This document shows positions 16,414 through 25,898 of a stretch of 64,000 bases of DNA, piece after piece. The DNA is from Colwellia sp. 75C3 (GTDB lineage: Bacteria; Pseudomonadota; Gammaproteobacteria; Enterobacterales; Alteromonadaceae), in the NCBI RefSeq assembly GCF_002836255.1, contig NZ_PJAU01000053.1:1-64000 (forward strand), in the 5' to 3' direction. Numbering within the stretch: position 1 is the first letter of the stretch; each line of letters starts with the position of its first letter. A program made the translations under genes and the position numbers. The notes beneath the pieces were generated by a model. The model made no database searches and was not told the DNA's origin. It saw only the letters and a list, made by a program, of their open reading frames with translations.

Positions 16414-17673
16414 TTATTTATCCTCTGTATCCTCTGTCAAAACTTTCAACTGCGTTTTAACATCAATCCACTGCGCCATATATTGGGTACTTTTATGATG
16501 GTGATGATTAAGCATACTGCCAATAAAGTTATTTTGTCTGTGCTGTGTAAGATTAGTTTCAAGCGTTGATAAACACTCACCTAACTCGGCTAATATAGCT
16601 TCTTGTTGATACATTACTTGGGCATTTTGTTGCCCTAAATCACTGGCTACTTGCCAAGCTAAGTCATCTTGATACAGCTTAACCGCAGCATCTGCAATAG
16701 TTTGTGGGTCATTGGCTATTGCGCCAGCCCAGGGTAAATCAGTTTGCATGCTTTCTACACCAATATCTGTGGTCACAGATGGCGTTGAACAATACATAGC
16801 CTCGGCTAACTTGCCTTTAATACCGGCACCAAAACGTAACGGCGCTAAACAGACTTTGGCACTTTGCATAGCAAGTACCGCATCATCGACCCAACCTTTC
16901 ACTAAAAAACCTGATTTTTCATCATGCAAGTCAGTCGCTTTCGGTGGCGGATAAGCGCCATAGATGTTCAGCTTAGCATCAGGCAGTTGTTTACGTATCA
17001 GTGGCCATATTTGCTGTTTTAACCATAATACTGCGTCCCAATTAGGGGCATGACGGAAATTTCCTATCGCCATAAAGTCTTCGCGCTGTTGATAACTTAG
17101 ATTTTTTTGGGTTAATTGCGTTTCGTTTAACATAAAAGGGCAATAGTGAATTAAACTGGCATCGACTTTAAATAAACGCTGCAGTAACTCTACTTCAATA
17201 CTTGAAATCATTAAGCTGATATCAGAACGAAAAATAGAAGCAACTTCACGTTTTGCCATATCACTGGTGAGTAAGTCTTCATCGGTGATAGCACGTTTTT
17301 GTTTATAACCTTGGTGACGTGCATTGCGTAAACAAAACAGATCTTCGGTATCTAAAATACGTAGTGCTTGTGGGCATTGCTCACTAACGCGCCAGCCAAA
17401 TTGCTCTTCCATCATAAAGCGATCAAACATCACGGTATTAGGTTGTAATTCCTTAATGAAATCATCAAAGCTGGTGCAATTGAGATTGATATTCTCAACG
17501 ACTATATTTAAGGCACGTAAGTCAACCATATGCTCAGTTTGTTGCGCTGGGCTGGCAAAAGTAATGTGATAACTTTGCGCCTGAAAGAAATGGATTAACT
17601 GCATCATACGGCTACCTGCCGCTGAAGAGTTAGGCTCTGGCCATACATAGCCAATTATTAGGAGTGTTTTCAT
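16414..17673 (-). CDS. Glycosyltransferase, GT-B (family 4-like)
   Basis: A 419 aa cytosolic protein with a GT-B layout. The N-terminal Rossmann part starts IIGYVWPEPNSSAAGSRMMQLIHFF. The C-terminal donor-binding half has FMAIGNFRHAPNWDAVLWLKQQIWPLIR and PDAKLNIYGAYPPP, then the conserved nucleotide-sugar site CLAPLRFGAGIKGKLAEAMYCSTPSVTTDIGVESM, where the GxGxKxKxxEAM-like element is typical of GT4-type enzymes. Acceptor and sugar are unknown. There is no neighbouring polysaccharide cluster. A His-rich HHHHK lies near the C-terminus. Confidence 0.85.
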   Translation of the reverse strand: MKTLLIIGYVWPEPNSSAAGSRMMQLIHFFQAQSYHITFASPAQQTEHMVDLRALNIVVENINLNCTSFDDFIKELQPNTVMFDRFMMEEQFGWRVSEQCPQALRILDTEDLFCLRNARHQGYKQKRAITDEDLLTSDMAKREVASIFRSDISLMISSIEVELLQRLFKVDASLIHYCPFMLNETQLTQKNLSYQQREDFMAIGNFRHAPNWDAVLWLKQQIWPLIRKQLPDAKLNIYGAYPPPKATDLHDEKSGFLVKGWVDDAVLAMQSAKVCLAPLRFGAGIKGKLAEAMYCSTPSVTTDIGVESMQTDLPWAGAIANDPQTIADAAVKLYQDDLAWQVASDLGQQNAQVMYQQEAILAELGECLSTLETNLTQHRQNNFIGSMLNHHHHKSTQYMAQWIDVKTQLKVLTEDTEDK

Positions 17674-17756
17674 TGGGACATTTTACGTGAAAGCTTAACC
17701 ATAAAGCTAATAGTTACGCGACTATTTCTCGAGGACAGTTTAAAAGCTAATGCCTA

Positions 17757-17915
17757 ATACCAATTCCGTTAAATTATTGACCACTTGTACTGGCTAAAAT
17801 TATTCATGACGGCGTTGCTTTCAATCCCAATAGCCAGCTATTGGTCAATCAAGCGCCTTGCCCTGAAATATTTTCACTTCGTACAACAAGACCAGGAACT
17901 TATCGGAATTGGTAT
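17757..17915. mobile_element. 159-bp palindromic MITE-like element
   Basis: Perfect 12-bp terminal inverted repeats: ATACCAATTCCG at 17757-17768 and CGGAATTGGTAT at 17904-17915. There is no ORF inside. The interior has a further palindromic stretch, AATAGCCAGCTATT. It sits between the glycosyltransferase gene and the FKBP gene terminator. The ends resemble the 36-bp palindrome at 2278-2313. Mobility is inferred from structure alone. Confidence 0.75.
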
Positions 17916-17954
17916 AACAAAATAAAAATGTAAATTACAAACAGGTAAAAACAA

Positions 17955-17986
17955 AAAACCACCAGTAAGTAATTACTGATGGTTTT
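17955..17986 (-). terminator. fkpA-like gene terminator
   Basis: AAAACCACCAGTAA and TTACTGATGGTTTT form a hairpin with a T-run on the minus strand (A-run before 17955), about 60 bp beyond the stop of 18044-18817. Confidence 0.75.
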
Positions 17987-18043
17987 ATATTTTTCTAGTA
18001 TGCGTTGTATAAATTAAGAATACTTAACTTATACAAAAATTAA

Positions 18044-18817
18044 CTAGTGAGCTGCGTGGTCATGACCGTCAGCTTTTGGTGCTGCATCAGCTTTTTGAAT
18101 TTCTAATAATTCAATTTCAAACTGTAGTACTGAGTTACCCGGAATGCTTGGTGGGTTACCGTTAGGACCGTACGCTAAATCTGAAGGGATAGTAAACTTG
18201 TACTTAGCACCAAGAGGCATTAATTGTACGCCTTCAGTCCAACCTTTGATTACACGATTAAGTGGGAATACTGCTGGTTCGCCACGCTTGTAAGAACTAT
18301 CGAACTCTTCACCGTTTAAGAAAGTTCCTTTATAGTGAACTTTAACAGTATCAGTTGCTAAAGGTGTATCACCTTCGCCAGCTGTTAATACTTCGTATTG
18401 AATACCAGATTCAGTTACTGTAACGCCTTCTTGTTTAGCGTTGTCGGCAAGAAATTTAGCACCGTCAGCTAGGCTAGACTCAGAAGCGGCAATTGCTGCT
18501 GCTTGTTGTTTTTCTTTCATGCTGGCATCAAGGTTCATCAATAACGCTTGAATTTCTTCTTTTTCGATAACGGCTTTACCGTCAATGCTGTCTACAAAAC
18601 CGCGTACGATAAGCTCTTTATCTAATGTTAAACCTAGTTTGTCATGCTCTTCTAAGTTACGTTGCATGTACATACCAATTGAGGCACCTAAGCCGTAGGC
18701 TTGTTTTTGCACTTCAGTATCTAATACTGGTGCTTTAACTTCTTCAACAGCTTTTTCATTACAACCAACAACGGCAACTAGCGCAAGGGCTATTAGGGTA
18801 GGCTTAAACAATTTCAT
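18044..18817 (-). CDS. fkpA: FKBP-type peptidyl-prolyl isomerase lipoprotein
   Basis: A 257 aa envelope protein that catalyses proline isomerisation and helps periplasmic protein folding. The lipobox LVAVVGC at about residue 19 suggests lipid anchoring, unlike E. coli FkpA, which is soluble. Next is an FKBP-N dimerisation domain (EVQKQAYGLGASIGMYMQRNL to about residue 120), then an FKBP catalytic domain (VHYKGTFLNGEEFDSSYKRGEPAVFPLNRVIKGWTEGVQLMPLGAKYKFTIPSDLAYG), and a His-rich tail DGHDHAAH. The ATG at 18817 is chosen for the GGAG 6 nt upstream. Mip-like proteins share this architecture. Confidence 0.88.
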   Translation of the reverse strand: MKLFKPTLIALALVAVVGCNEKAVEEVKAPVLDTEVQKQAYGLGASIGMYMQRNLEEHDKLGLTLDKELIVRGFVDSIDGKAVIEKEEIQALLMNLDASMKEKQQAAAIAASESSLADGAKFLADNAKQEGVTVTESGIQYEVLTAGEGDTPLATDTVKVHYKGTFLNGEEFDSSYKRGEPAVFPLNRVIKGWTEGVQLMPLGAKYKFTIPSDLAYGPNGNPPSIPGNSVLQFEIELLEIQKADAAPKADGHDHAAH

Positions 18818-18988
18818 TAATATCTCCACTTAAACAATACAATTGGAGAATTCCCCAATTAAAAACTAAAAAACTGTGATGTTACCTTTGAAAATTTAAC
18901 TTTTCATTTTAAGTAAAGATAACACTAAACAATTTCAAAAAAGAACTTATACTAACGATAAATGCGCAAATAAAAAAGTATTAATATT

Positions 18989-19972
18989 TTGTTAAATTGT
19001 AATTGGATTTTTCCAGTCATTTTATTGACCACACTCACTGCTTGTAAGCCTATTACGCAAGAGCCACTTCAGCGCTGGCAACAGTCTGCACAAGGCGCCT
19101 ATGCGGGTCAGATTTCTAGTGATGCCAAATTCTCAGTAGTGTCTTCTATCCATCATGGTCTGAGTGTTTGGGATTTAACTACAAATGAGCGACTTTATAA
19201 CTGGTCACAAGAACAAAATACCAGCGACAACTTAGTACTTTCTATAGATATTAGTGACAATGCTAGCCATGTATTGACGGCTAATAGAGATAACTTTGCC
19301 CTGTGGAACTTACAATCAGGTAAGTCTGAAGGTTATTGGCAAGTGCGCGAATCTCATATTAGAGATATCGCTATTAGTAATGGTGGTGACTACTTACTTA
19401 TCGGCAAAAGCAACGGTACCGTACTACATGTTGCCGTTGATACTGGAAGACGGTTAGAATTTTTAGGCCACAAAGAAAAAGTAAACTCGGTAGATATGTT
19501 ACCCAATGGCCGTGTGGCTATCTCGGGTGGTAATGATTTTACTGCCTATGTTTGGGATACTCAATCGGGGCAAGTGGTTTATCAATTTAATCATAGCTCG
19601 CGCGTATCAAAAGTCGCATTAGATGCCAAAGGCCGTTATGCTTTTTCTGCCGATAGTATGAAAGCTGCCTATATTTGGGACTTAAAAACAGGGAAACGTA
19701 TTAGTAGTTTGCAAGGTACAAAACGTCATGAGGTTTTTAGTACCGTTCGTTTTTCTCCTGATGGTAAAACATTAATCACCGGCGCCGCGACCAGAAAAGT
19801 TAGCATTTGGGATATTGCCACTGGTAAACGCCTGTCACATTGGTTTGTTACCCCTAAAGAAGCAAAAAGACCTACAGGAGCGGTTGTGTATAGTGTCGCA
19901 TTTGGCGATAATAACGATCTATTAACGATAAGCTCATCAGGATATGTTGAATCATGGCCAATAACGAAATAA
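18989..19972 (+). CDS. WD40-repeat lipoprotein
   Basis: A 327 aa protein with a short lipoprotein signal ending in LTTLTAC at residue 19, then a beta-propeller of about six or seven WD40 blades. The blade ends are visible as SVWDLTTNERLYNW, ALWNLQSGKSEGYW, YVWDTQSGQVVYQF, YIWDLKTGKRISSL, SIWDIATGKRLSHW and a last VESWPIT. It is probably a periplasmic scaffold; partner unknown. The start is TTG with a weak ribosome-binding site; no better in-frame start is present, because an upstream ATG meets a stop. The 3' end overlaps slyX by 19 bp, so the two are probably cotranscribed. Confidence 0.85.
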   Translation: MLNCNWIFPVILLTTLTACKPITQEPLQRWQQSAQGAYAGQISSDAKFSVVSSIHHGLSVWDLTTNERLYNWSQEQNTSDNLVLSIDISDNASHVLTANRDNFALWNLQSGKSEGYWQVRESHIRDIAISNGGDYLLIGKSNGTVLHVAVDTGRRLEFLGHKEKVNSVDMLPNGRVAISGGNDFTAYVWDTQSGQVVYQFNHSSRVSKVALDAKGRYAFSADSMKAAYIWDLKTGKRISSLQGTKRHEVFSTVRFSPDGKTLITGAATRKVSIWDIATGKRLSHWFVTPKEAKRPTGAVVYSVAFGDNNDLLTISSSGYVESWPITK

Positions 19973-20223
19973 CGCTCAGTGCACACAGCACCAATGCCAA
20001 TTATGTTCAACGACTCGAAGCGCGTGTTGACGATTTAGAGTCACGCAATGTTTTTCAAGACGATGTGATTGATCAATTAAGTGAAGAATTAGCTGCCCAT
20101 CAGCATGAAATTTCAGAGTTGAAACATCAAATTCAATTAGTTGCTAATCGTATAAAAGATGCAGGTAGCTTATCGAGTGACAATGAAAATGACAATATTG
20201 AGCCACCACCTCCGCATTACTAA
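19954..20223 (+). CDS. slyX: SlyX family protein
   Basis: An 89 aa coiled-coil protein with the SlyX pattern (YVQRLEARVDDLESRNVFQDDVIDQLSEELAAHQHEISELKHQI) and the characteristic C-terminal PPPPHY. The E. coli protein is 72 aa. Function is unknown despite wide conservation. It overlaps the end of the WD40 gene by 19 bp, and yheV and yheS follow; slyX, yheV and yheS also lie near one another in enterobacteria. Confidence 0.93.
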   Translation: MANNEITLSAHSTNANYVQRLEARVDDLESRNVFQDDVIDQLSEELAAHQHEISELKHQIQLVANRIKDAGSLSSDNENDNIEPPPPHY

Positions 20224-20291
20224 ACAGATATACACATCTTAAGCATTACCCTTATAAAATTATATCCTCGGTCAAATATACCAAGGATTAC

Positions 20292-20334
20292 CCGCTGAAG
20301 TACTTTCTTCCTAGAAGGAAATCACTTCAGCGGA
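20292..20334. terminator. Hairpin between slyX and yheV
   Basis: CCGCTGAAGT at 20292-20301 pairs with ACTTCAGCGG at 20325-20334, with an inner TTCCT/AGGAA stem. It has no long T-run. It sits between convergent genes and may stop both. Confidence 0.6.
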
Positions 20335-20358
20335 CTTAATGCCTATTAGGTCTATAAA

Positions 20359-20562
20359 TTAGGGTTTAAAAACACCAATCACTTGTTCATGCTCACGTAC
20401 AACCTTTTCTACATGTGCTTCTGTTTGTACCATTTGTTCGCCGCAGCTCACACAGGTTACTTTTTCAACACCATTCTCTTTGGTTAATGCCATAGTATCC
20501 ATCGCCTTACATTTAGGACAGACTGCACCGGCGATAAATCTCTTCTTTAGGGCTTTGCTCAT
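20359..20562 (-). CDS. yheV: YheV-like zinc-ribbon protein
   Basis: A 67 aa protein of the YheV/DUF2387 group. Two Cys pairs, CPKCK and CVSCGE, about 20 residues apart form a zinc ribbon, flanked by basic KKRFIAGA and acidic helical segments. Function unknown. It lies between slyX and yheS, a neighbourhood conserved in gammaproteobacteria (E. coli yheV-kefB-kefG-yheS); the kefBG genes are absent here. Confidence 0.92.
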   Translation of the reverse strand: MSKALKKRFIAGAVCPKCKAMDTMALTKENGVEKVTCVSCGEQMVQTEAHVEKVVREHEQVIGVFKP

Positions 20563-20764
20563 AGTTATCTACTACTTATTATTAGGCTCTGTGGCTCTTT
20601 ACTGATTGCTTTTTCAATATGAAAGTTCAACAGGCGCGACATTAAATCCAGAATTATCGCTATTTTACCTTGAATAGTGGTCATAGGAAAAGCGACAATG
20701 CATCAGCATTTTTTTAGTGGGTATTATCTCTGTCTCACTATGCCATTTTCCCGAGGAAATACCA

Positions 20765-22690
20765 TTGATTATCGCCACAGACCTAAGTTTAGATAGAGGG
20801 GCTAAAAACCTAATAAAATCATCTAGCTTTACCATACACCCTAATCATAAAGTTGGCTTAGTTGGCAGTAATGGTTGTGGAAAATCATCTCTTTTCGCCG
20901 CACTTTTAGGTGATTTATCACCTGACTCTGGCGATTTAGCTTTACCGTCAAGCTGGGATATTGCCACCGTAAGACAAGAAACCCCTTCGTTAGAACAAAC
21001 AGCTCTTGATTACGTGATGGATGGCGATAAAGAATTCCGCCAATTAGAGCAACAGCTTGAGCAAGCACGTAGTGCTGATAATGGTAACCTTGAAGCGACC
21101 CTTATCAATAAAATAGATACCATCAGCGGATATAGTTTACCTGCCCGAGCTGGTGAGTTATTACATGGTTTAGGTTTTTTACAATCACAACTTGATAACC
21201 CAGTGAAAGACTTTTCGGGTGGTTGGCGCATGCGCTTAAACTTAGCTCAGGCACTAATATCTCGTGCTGACTTGTTGTTACTCGATGAACCAACCAACCA
21301 TTTAGATTTAGATGCGGTTATTTGGCTACAACGCTGGTTAAAGCGTTTTACTGGTACCTTAGTACTGATTTCACATGACCGTGACTTTCTTGATACGGTT
21401 ATTGGCCAAATTCTGCATATTGAACACCAGCGCGCTAAATTATACAGCGGCAACTATACTGCTTTTGAACGTCAACGCCGTGAACATTTAGCGCAACAAG
21501 ACGCACAGTTTCAAAAGCAGCAAAAAGAAGCCGCACATTTAACCGCCTTTGTTGATCGATTTCGCGCCAAAGCAAGTAAAGCAAAACAAGCACAAAGTCG
21601 ATTAAAGCGTTTAGAGAAGTTACCTGATTTAGCGCCTGCACATGTTGATAGCCAATTTACCTTCAGCTTTGCCGAGCCTGAAAGCTTGCCTTACCCGCTT
21701 TTATCACTTAAAGAAAGTCAGTGTGGTTACCCTAAATCTGACCATGGCGAACAAGCGATTATTTTAGATAGCGTAGGATTAACGTTAATACCTGGTAGTC
21801 GCATTGGTTTATTAGGTCGAAACGGCGCTGGTAAATCAACATTAATAAAGTCCCTTGCCGGTGAGCTTTCCTTACTCGGTGGTGAACGTTACTGCGCACA
21901 AGATTTAACGGTAGGGTATTTTTCTCAGCATCAATTAGAACAATTGCATGCCCCTTCAAGTCCTGTTGATCATATTTTACGTGCTAAACCTGCGTTAGGT
22001 GAACCACAAGCCCGTACCTTTTTAGGGAAGTTCGGCTTTAGTGGCGACCAAGCACTGTCACAAGTTTCGACCATGTCTGGTGGTGAAAAGGCTCGTTTAG
22101 TACTGGCTTTGATTGTCTTAGAAAAACCGCAGTTATTACTGCTAGATGAACCGACCAACCATTTAGATTTAGAAATGCGCCAAGCACTCGTGATGGCACT
22201 ACAAGACTTTGGTGGCGCGATCATTTTGATTGCCCATGATAGGTTCTTATTAGAATCATGTGTTGATGAGTTTTATCTTGTTGCCAACGGCCGAGTAAGT
22301 GATTTTAACGGTGATATTGATGATTACCAGCAATGGCTTAATGACGATAAAAAACAAGCGATAAAATCGATTAAAACTGAACAACAAAGCGCTGATAAAG
22401 GCTTAGACAAAAAGCAACTTCGCCAGCAACAAGCCGAACTAAGAAAAAAATCAGGCCCTTTACGTAAAGAAGCCGATAAATTAGAGAAAAAAGTTCATGC
22501 ATGGCAAGAAGAATTAACTAAGCTTGAAGCTTTATTAAGTGACAGTGATCTTTACCAAGCAGAGCGCAAAAATGAATTAACCGACTTAATAAAAAAACAG
22601 GCTAAATTAAAAGGCGATATTGAAGAAAATGAAATGCTTTGGCTTGAGCTGGCTGAGCAGATTGAAGAGATGATGACGGATATAGGTTAG
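20765..22690 (+). CDS. yheS: ABC-F family ATPase YheS
   Basis: A soluble ribosome-associated ABC-F protein of 641 aa (E. coli YheS 637). It has two nucleotide-binding domains: Walker A GSNGCGKSS, signature FSGGWRMRLNLAQAL and Walker B LLLDEPTNHLDLDA; then GRNGAGKST, MSGGEKARLVLAL and LLLDEPTNHLDLEM. The linker contains the ABC-F RFRAKASKAKQAQSRLKRLEKL helix. A charged coiled coil occupies the C-terminus (about 560-640). Start: TTG at 20765, because GAGGAA lies just upstream and the protein then aligns with MIVFSSLQIRRG of E. coli; the longer reading from 20717 adds 16 unrelated residues. Confidence 0.95.
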   Translation: MIIATDLSLDRGAKNLIKSSSFTIHPNHKVGLVGSNGCGKSSLFAALLGDLSPDSGDLALPSSWDIATVRQETPSLEQTALDYVMDGDKEFRQLEQQLEQARSADNGNLEATLINKIDTISGYSLPARAGELLHGLGFLQSQLDNPVKDFSGGWRMRLNLAQALISRADLLLLDEPTNHLDLDAVIWLQRWLKRFTGTLVLISHDRDFLDTVIGQILHIEHQRAKLYSGNYTAFERQRREHLAQQDAQFQKQQKEAAHLTAFVDRFRAKASKAKQAQSRLKRLEKLPDLAPAHVDSQFTFSFAEPESLPYPLLSLKESQCGYPKSDHGEQAIILDSVGLTLIPGSRIGLLGRNGAGKSTLIKSLAGELSLLGGERYCAQDLTVGYFSQHQLEQLHAPSSPVDHILRAKPALGEPQARTFLGKFGFSGDQALSQVSTMSGGEKARLVLALIVLEKPQLLLLDEPTNHLDLEMRQALVMALQDFGGAIILIAHDRFLLESCVDEFYLVANGRVSDFNGDIDDYQQWLNDDKKQAIKSIKTEQQSADKGLDKKQLRQQQAELRKKSGPLRKEADKLEKKVHAWQEELTKLEALLSDSDLYQAERKNELTDLIKKQAKLKGDIEENEMLWLELAEQIEEMMTDIG

Positions 22691-22725
22691 CTGCCAAAGT
22701 AATAATAAATTCGTCATAAAAAACT

Positions 22726-22754
22726 AAGTGCTCTACAACCAGAGAGCACTTTTA
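22726..22754 (+). terminator. yheS terminator
   Basis: AAGTGCTCT at 22726-22734 pairs with AGAGCACTT at 22743-22751, and TTTATT follows. It lies 36 bp after the yheS stop. Confidence 0.85.
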
Positions 22755-22842
22755 TTATCCTACCCTGATATTTAAACCACTGATGCCCCTATTTCAGTGA
22801 ATCTAATCAAATGGGCCGCTCAAACTATCAGCAATAATACTG

Positions 22843-25761
22843 CTAGTTTGATAGGTATTGGTTAATATCTACTGTATCTATTTGATCTTTACTTAAGAAT
22901 TTATTAGCATAATCAGTGTAAACACCTGAGCTTAAAAACAATTCAAATAAGTCGTTATCGATATGTTCGGTTTTACGCATATGATCGAGAATAGCGATAC
23001 TTTGACTTAAGGTTTTAGCCGTTTTATACGGCCTATCACTAGCGGTTAGCGCTTCAAAAATATCTGCAATCGTTAAGATTCTTGATTCTATCGATATTTC
23101 GTCACCTTTTAAGCCTTTAGGGTAACCTTTACCATTTAACTGTTCGTGATGTGCACCCGCTATTTCAGGAACACGCTTAAGATTCTCAGGAAAAGGCAGT
23201 TGCTCAAGCATTTCAATTGTTTGCACTATATGGTGATTAATTATATAACGTTCTTCATTATTAATAGTGCCCCGTGTAATCGACAAGTTGTTTACCTCAC
23301 CTAAATTAAAACGATATTCCGGTATCTCCATGGTAAACGTTGAATCAGACTCTGCAGGTAAATGACTAGCAATATGCTCAATGCAGTGTTCATCTTTATC
23401 AGCCAGTAAAAACTCTTCTACCGGTAACTGCACTTTAGTCGCTGGCATACGTTCTTTTTCAGCGGATGATAAACCTAAACTATCATCAAAATAACGTAGC
23501 CACTTTCGCTGTGATATTTGATTAATACGATCCACCGCTTGCGCAGACATCATTTCTTCACCCAAATTACATTGCGCGATAAAGGCAAAATCATCTTCTA
23601 AGGCTAACATTTCCTTTGCTAGGTATTGTTGCGCTATGACTTGATTTTCGCCAGCAATTATTTGCTGTAATGATTGAACCTGTGCATCTCGCCTCAATAC
23701 CTCAAAGCGCATTCTCACTTCATGAACTCGGTTATAAATAGCTTCCAGCTTGGTTGCCTTATCAACAACATTTTCGGGTGTTGTTACTTTGCCGCAGTCA
23801 TGCAGCCAAGCCGATATTTTTAACTCCCCCCATTGTTCATGCGTTAAGGTAAAGTCCTTTAAGCTCGTTTTTTTTGACTTAGTTGCTTCTTCAGCCAGCA
23901 TCATTGTTAGCGTAGGTACTCGTTGACAATGTGCACCGGTATAAGGTGATTTGATATCAATTGCGCCAGCAATGAGCTGTATAAAAGACTTCATTAACTC
24001 TTTTTGACTTTCAAAAAGTTCACTGCCCTCAATGGCAACAGAAATATACTTAGAGAGTGCGGTAGCAATGCCGCTATATTGCTCTCGTTCAAACAAACTG
24101 AGGTCTTCAGTAAAGCTAAAACCTAGCAGACCATTTATCTTCTCATCGCGATCAATTAATGGCAAAAACAAAGAATAAGGTCTGTCGCTTTGTTGATATA
24201 TTTCACCTTGTATCAAGCTCTCTTTAATTGATGAACTCAATGACGAAAATTGTACTTTGCCTTGTAAAAAACTTTCAACATTTACCATTAATTCCTGACT
24301 TAAATCAATGGGGCTAAACTGCTCAATGGCTAACGAAGCTTTATGACCCCAAGCAAAACACGGTAATAGTTTACCCTCGGTATCTTTGTCTGTTAAAAAG
24401 ATCAAAGCAGCATCGGCTTTTAACATTTCACATGCTTGACTACATATTTTTTCAGCGAGCACTTTCATATTTTTTTCTTTCGCCAACATGTTAATGATGG
24501 AAAAAGTATTTTGTAGGGAATTACTTACTGCAAGCATATCTTGCTCAAGTTCATTTAATTCTTCAATAAAAGAGTCGCCTGAGGAAACTTGACTGAATTG
24601 TAAACCCGCCAATTTGTGAGTGTTTTTGAGTAAGCGGTGCACAGGACGGACAATGACACCCGAAAATAACCAAGTAAACGGAATAAATAGTAAGATGATT
24701 AAGCAAGATATCAACAGCTCATCAAACAAAGATTCCTTTACCGAGGTAATGACCTTTGCTTTTGGCGTAGCAATAAATAGCTTCGTACTGGCTTTGTCGA
24801 TTGGATTTAATAGCGCTATTTTCGCCATCCACAGTTCGCCACTTAAATAAACCTCACTCAAGCCGACTTGATTCAAATGACTCTTAGCAAAGTTTTTAAT
24901 GGCCCTTTTATCTTGCGCACTAAAGCCTATTGCTGGGTCATTAACAGAATCGAGATGAAAGTCACCAGAGCGTTGATGCGCTAGTATTTCATTTTCGGTA
25001 CTCAGAATTATTTGTACGTCGCTATCAGTAACGTTGCTGAGTTTCATTAATTCAGCTAACGCTAACACGTTGATATCAACTGCATGAACCACCTTTGCTT
25101 CACGATCACTCAAAACAAGACTGATCATACGGTGTTGCTCTTGATATTCTTGATAAGGAGCAACAACAGAAATTTCTTTCGCATTTAGGCCTTTGACATA
25201 CCAAGGCCTGTTAAAGATTTCATATGTGCTATTACCGACGATAGTGCTGCCAATAACCTCTAATTGAAAATTTAAGAAATTACGTGTGCTCTTACTTTCA
25301 CCATTAGGGAAATATTCAAGTACTTCAAAAGCAAAATGGGCATCTGACGGTGCTTGATACTGCTGCCGATCAAATTCATTAAGCAACTTTTTTACTGAAA
25401 CAAAGTTACCATTTTTAAAACCTACATGTACCGCAATGCTTAAGGGATCAATGGCAATGTAATTTGCTAGTTCAAAGAGTAGCGTGGTGTTATTTTGATA
25501 GGCTGAAAAATATTGCCATTTATCCACGTTTGTCTGTAGCTTTAAACGGAAATAAACAGGAGTAAGATGTTTTCGAATACTTTGCGCTTCAAGTTTTATC
25601 GCTCGGTCAAATTGTTGCAACGTTTCTTCAAAAGCGAATACAGACATACGGTAGTAGTTAACTGCAACTAATGTACCTGCGCTGATAAATAAAAAAAAGA
25701 TAAAAGCTAAACTGACATAACTAGTTAAAGAGAGTTTAAACCCTTTCAATAGTCCCTTCAT
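22843..25761 (-). CDS. HD-GYP sensor phosphodiesterase (Cache-HAMP-GAF)
   Basis: A 972 aa membrane sensor expected to degrade cyclic di-GMP. Order: a TM near residues 14-35; a large periplasmic Cache-like domain to about 345 (including GNSTYEIFNRPWYVKGLNAK); a second TM (LLISCLIILLFIPFTWLFSGVIV); a HAMP segment; a GAF-like domain about 430-590; and the HD-GYP domain. The metal motif HDCGK is at 654-658 and HHEQLNGKGYP at 871-881, the latter close to canonical HHExxDGxGYP. About 215 residues separate the two motifs, where the family usually has about 55, so an insertion of roughly 150 residues (about 690-840) splits the catalytic domain. It is a single gene with its own promoter region. Confidence 0.9.
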   Translation of the reverse strand: MKGLLKGFKLSLTSYVSLAFIFFLFISAGTLVAVNYYRMSVFAFEETLQQFDRAIKLEAQSIRKHLTPVYFRLKLQTNVDKWQYFSAYQNNTTLLFELANYIAIDPLSIAVHVGFKNGNFVSVKKLLNEFDRQQYQAPSDAHFAFEVLEYFPNGESKSTRNFLNFQLEVIGSTIVGNSTYEIFNRPWYVKGLNAKEISVVAPYQEYQEQHRMISLVLSDREAKVVHAVDINVLALAELMKLSNVTDSDVQIILSTENEILAHQRSGDFHLDSVNDPAIGFSAQDKRAIKNFAKSHLNQVGLSEVYLSGELWMAKIALLNPIDKASTKLFIATPKAKVITSVKESLFDELLISCLIILLFIPFTWLFSGVIVRPVHRLLKNTHKLAGLQFSQVSSGDSFIEELNELEQDMLAVSNSLQNTFSIINMLAKEKNMKVLAEKICSQACEMLKADAALIFLTDKDTEGKLLPCFAWGHKASLAIEQFSPIDLSQELMVNVESFLQGKVQFSSLSSSIKESLIQGEIYQQSDRPYSLFLPLIDRDEKINGLLGFSFTEDLSLFEREQYSGIATALSKYISVAIEGSELFESQKELMKSFIQLIAGAIDIKSPYTGAHCQRVPTLTMMLAEEATKSKKTSLKDFTLTHEQWGELKISAWLHDCGKVTTPENVVDKATKLEAIYNRVHEVRMRFEVLRRDAQVQSLQQIIAGENQVIAQQYLAKEMLALEDDFAFIAQCNLGEEMMSAQAVDRINQISQRKWLRYFDDSLGLSSAEKERMPATKVQLPVEEFLLADKDEHCIEHIASHLPAESDSTFTMEIPEYRFNLGEVNNLSITRGTINNEERYIINHHIVQTIEMLEQLPFPENLKRVPEIAGAHHEQLNGKGYPKGLKGDEISIESRILTIADIFEALTASDRPYKTAKTLSQSIAILDHMRKTEHIDNDLFELFLSSGVYTDYANKFLSKDQIDTVDINQYLSN

Positions 25762-25898
25762 TGATTGTTTCCGAAGATATGCAAAAATGCATTATAACAA
25801 TAACTAAAATATATAGGAGCAGAAACAGTTATTTCATGTAACTTAGATAAGTTCTAAGCTACACTTATTCATATTAATCAAGCTAATCTAGGATAACC

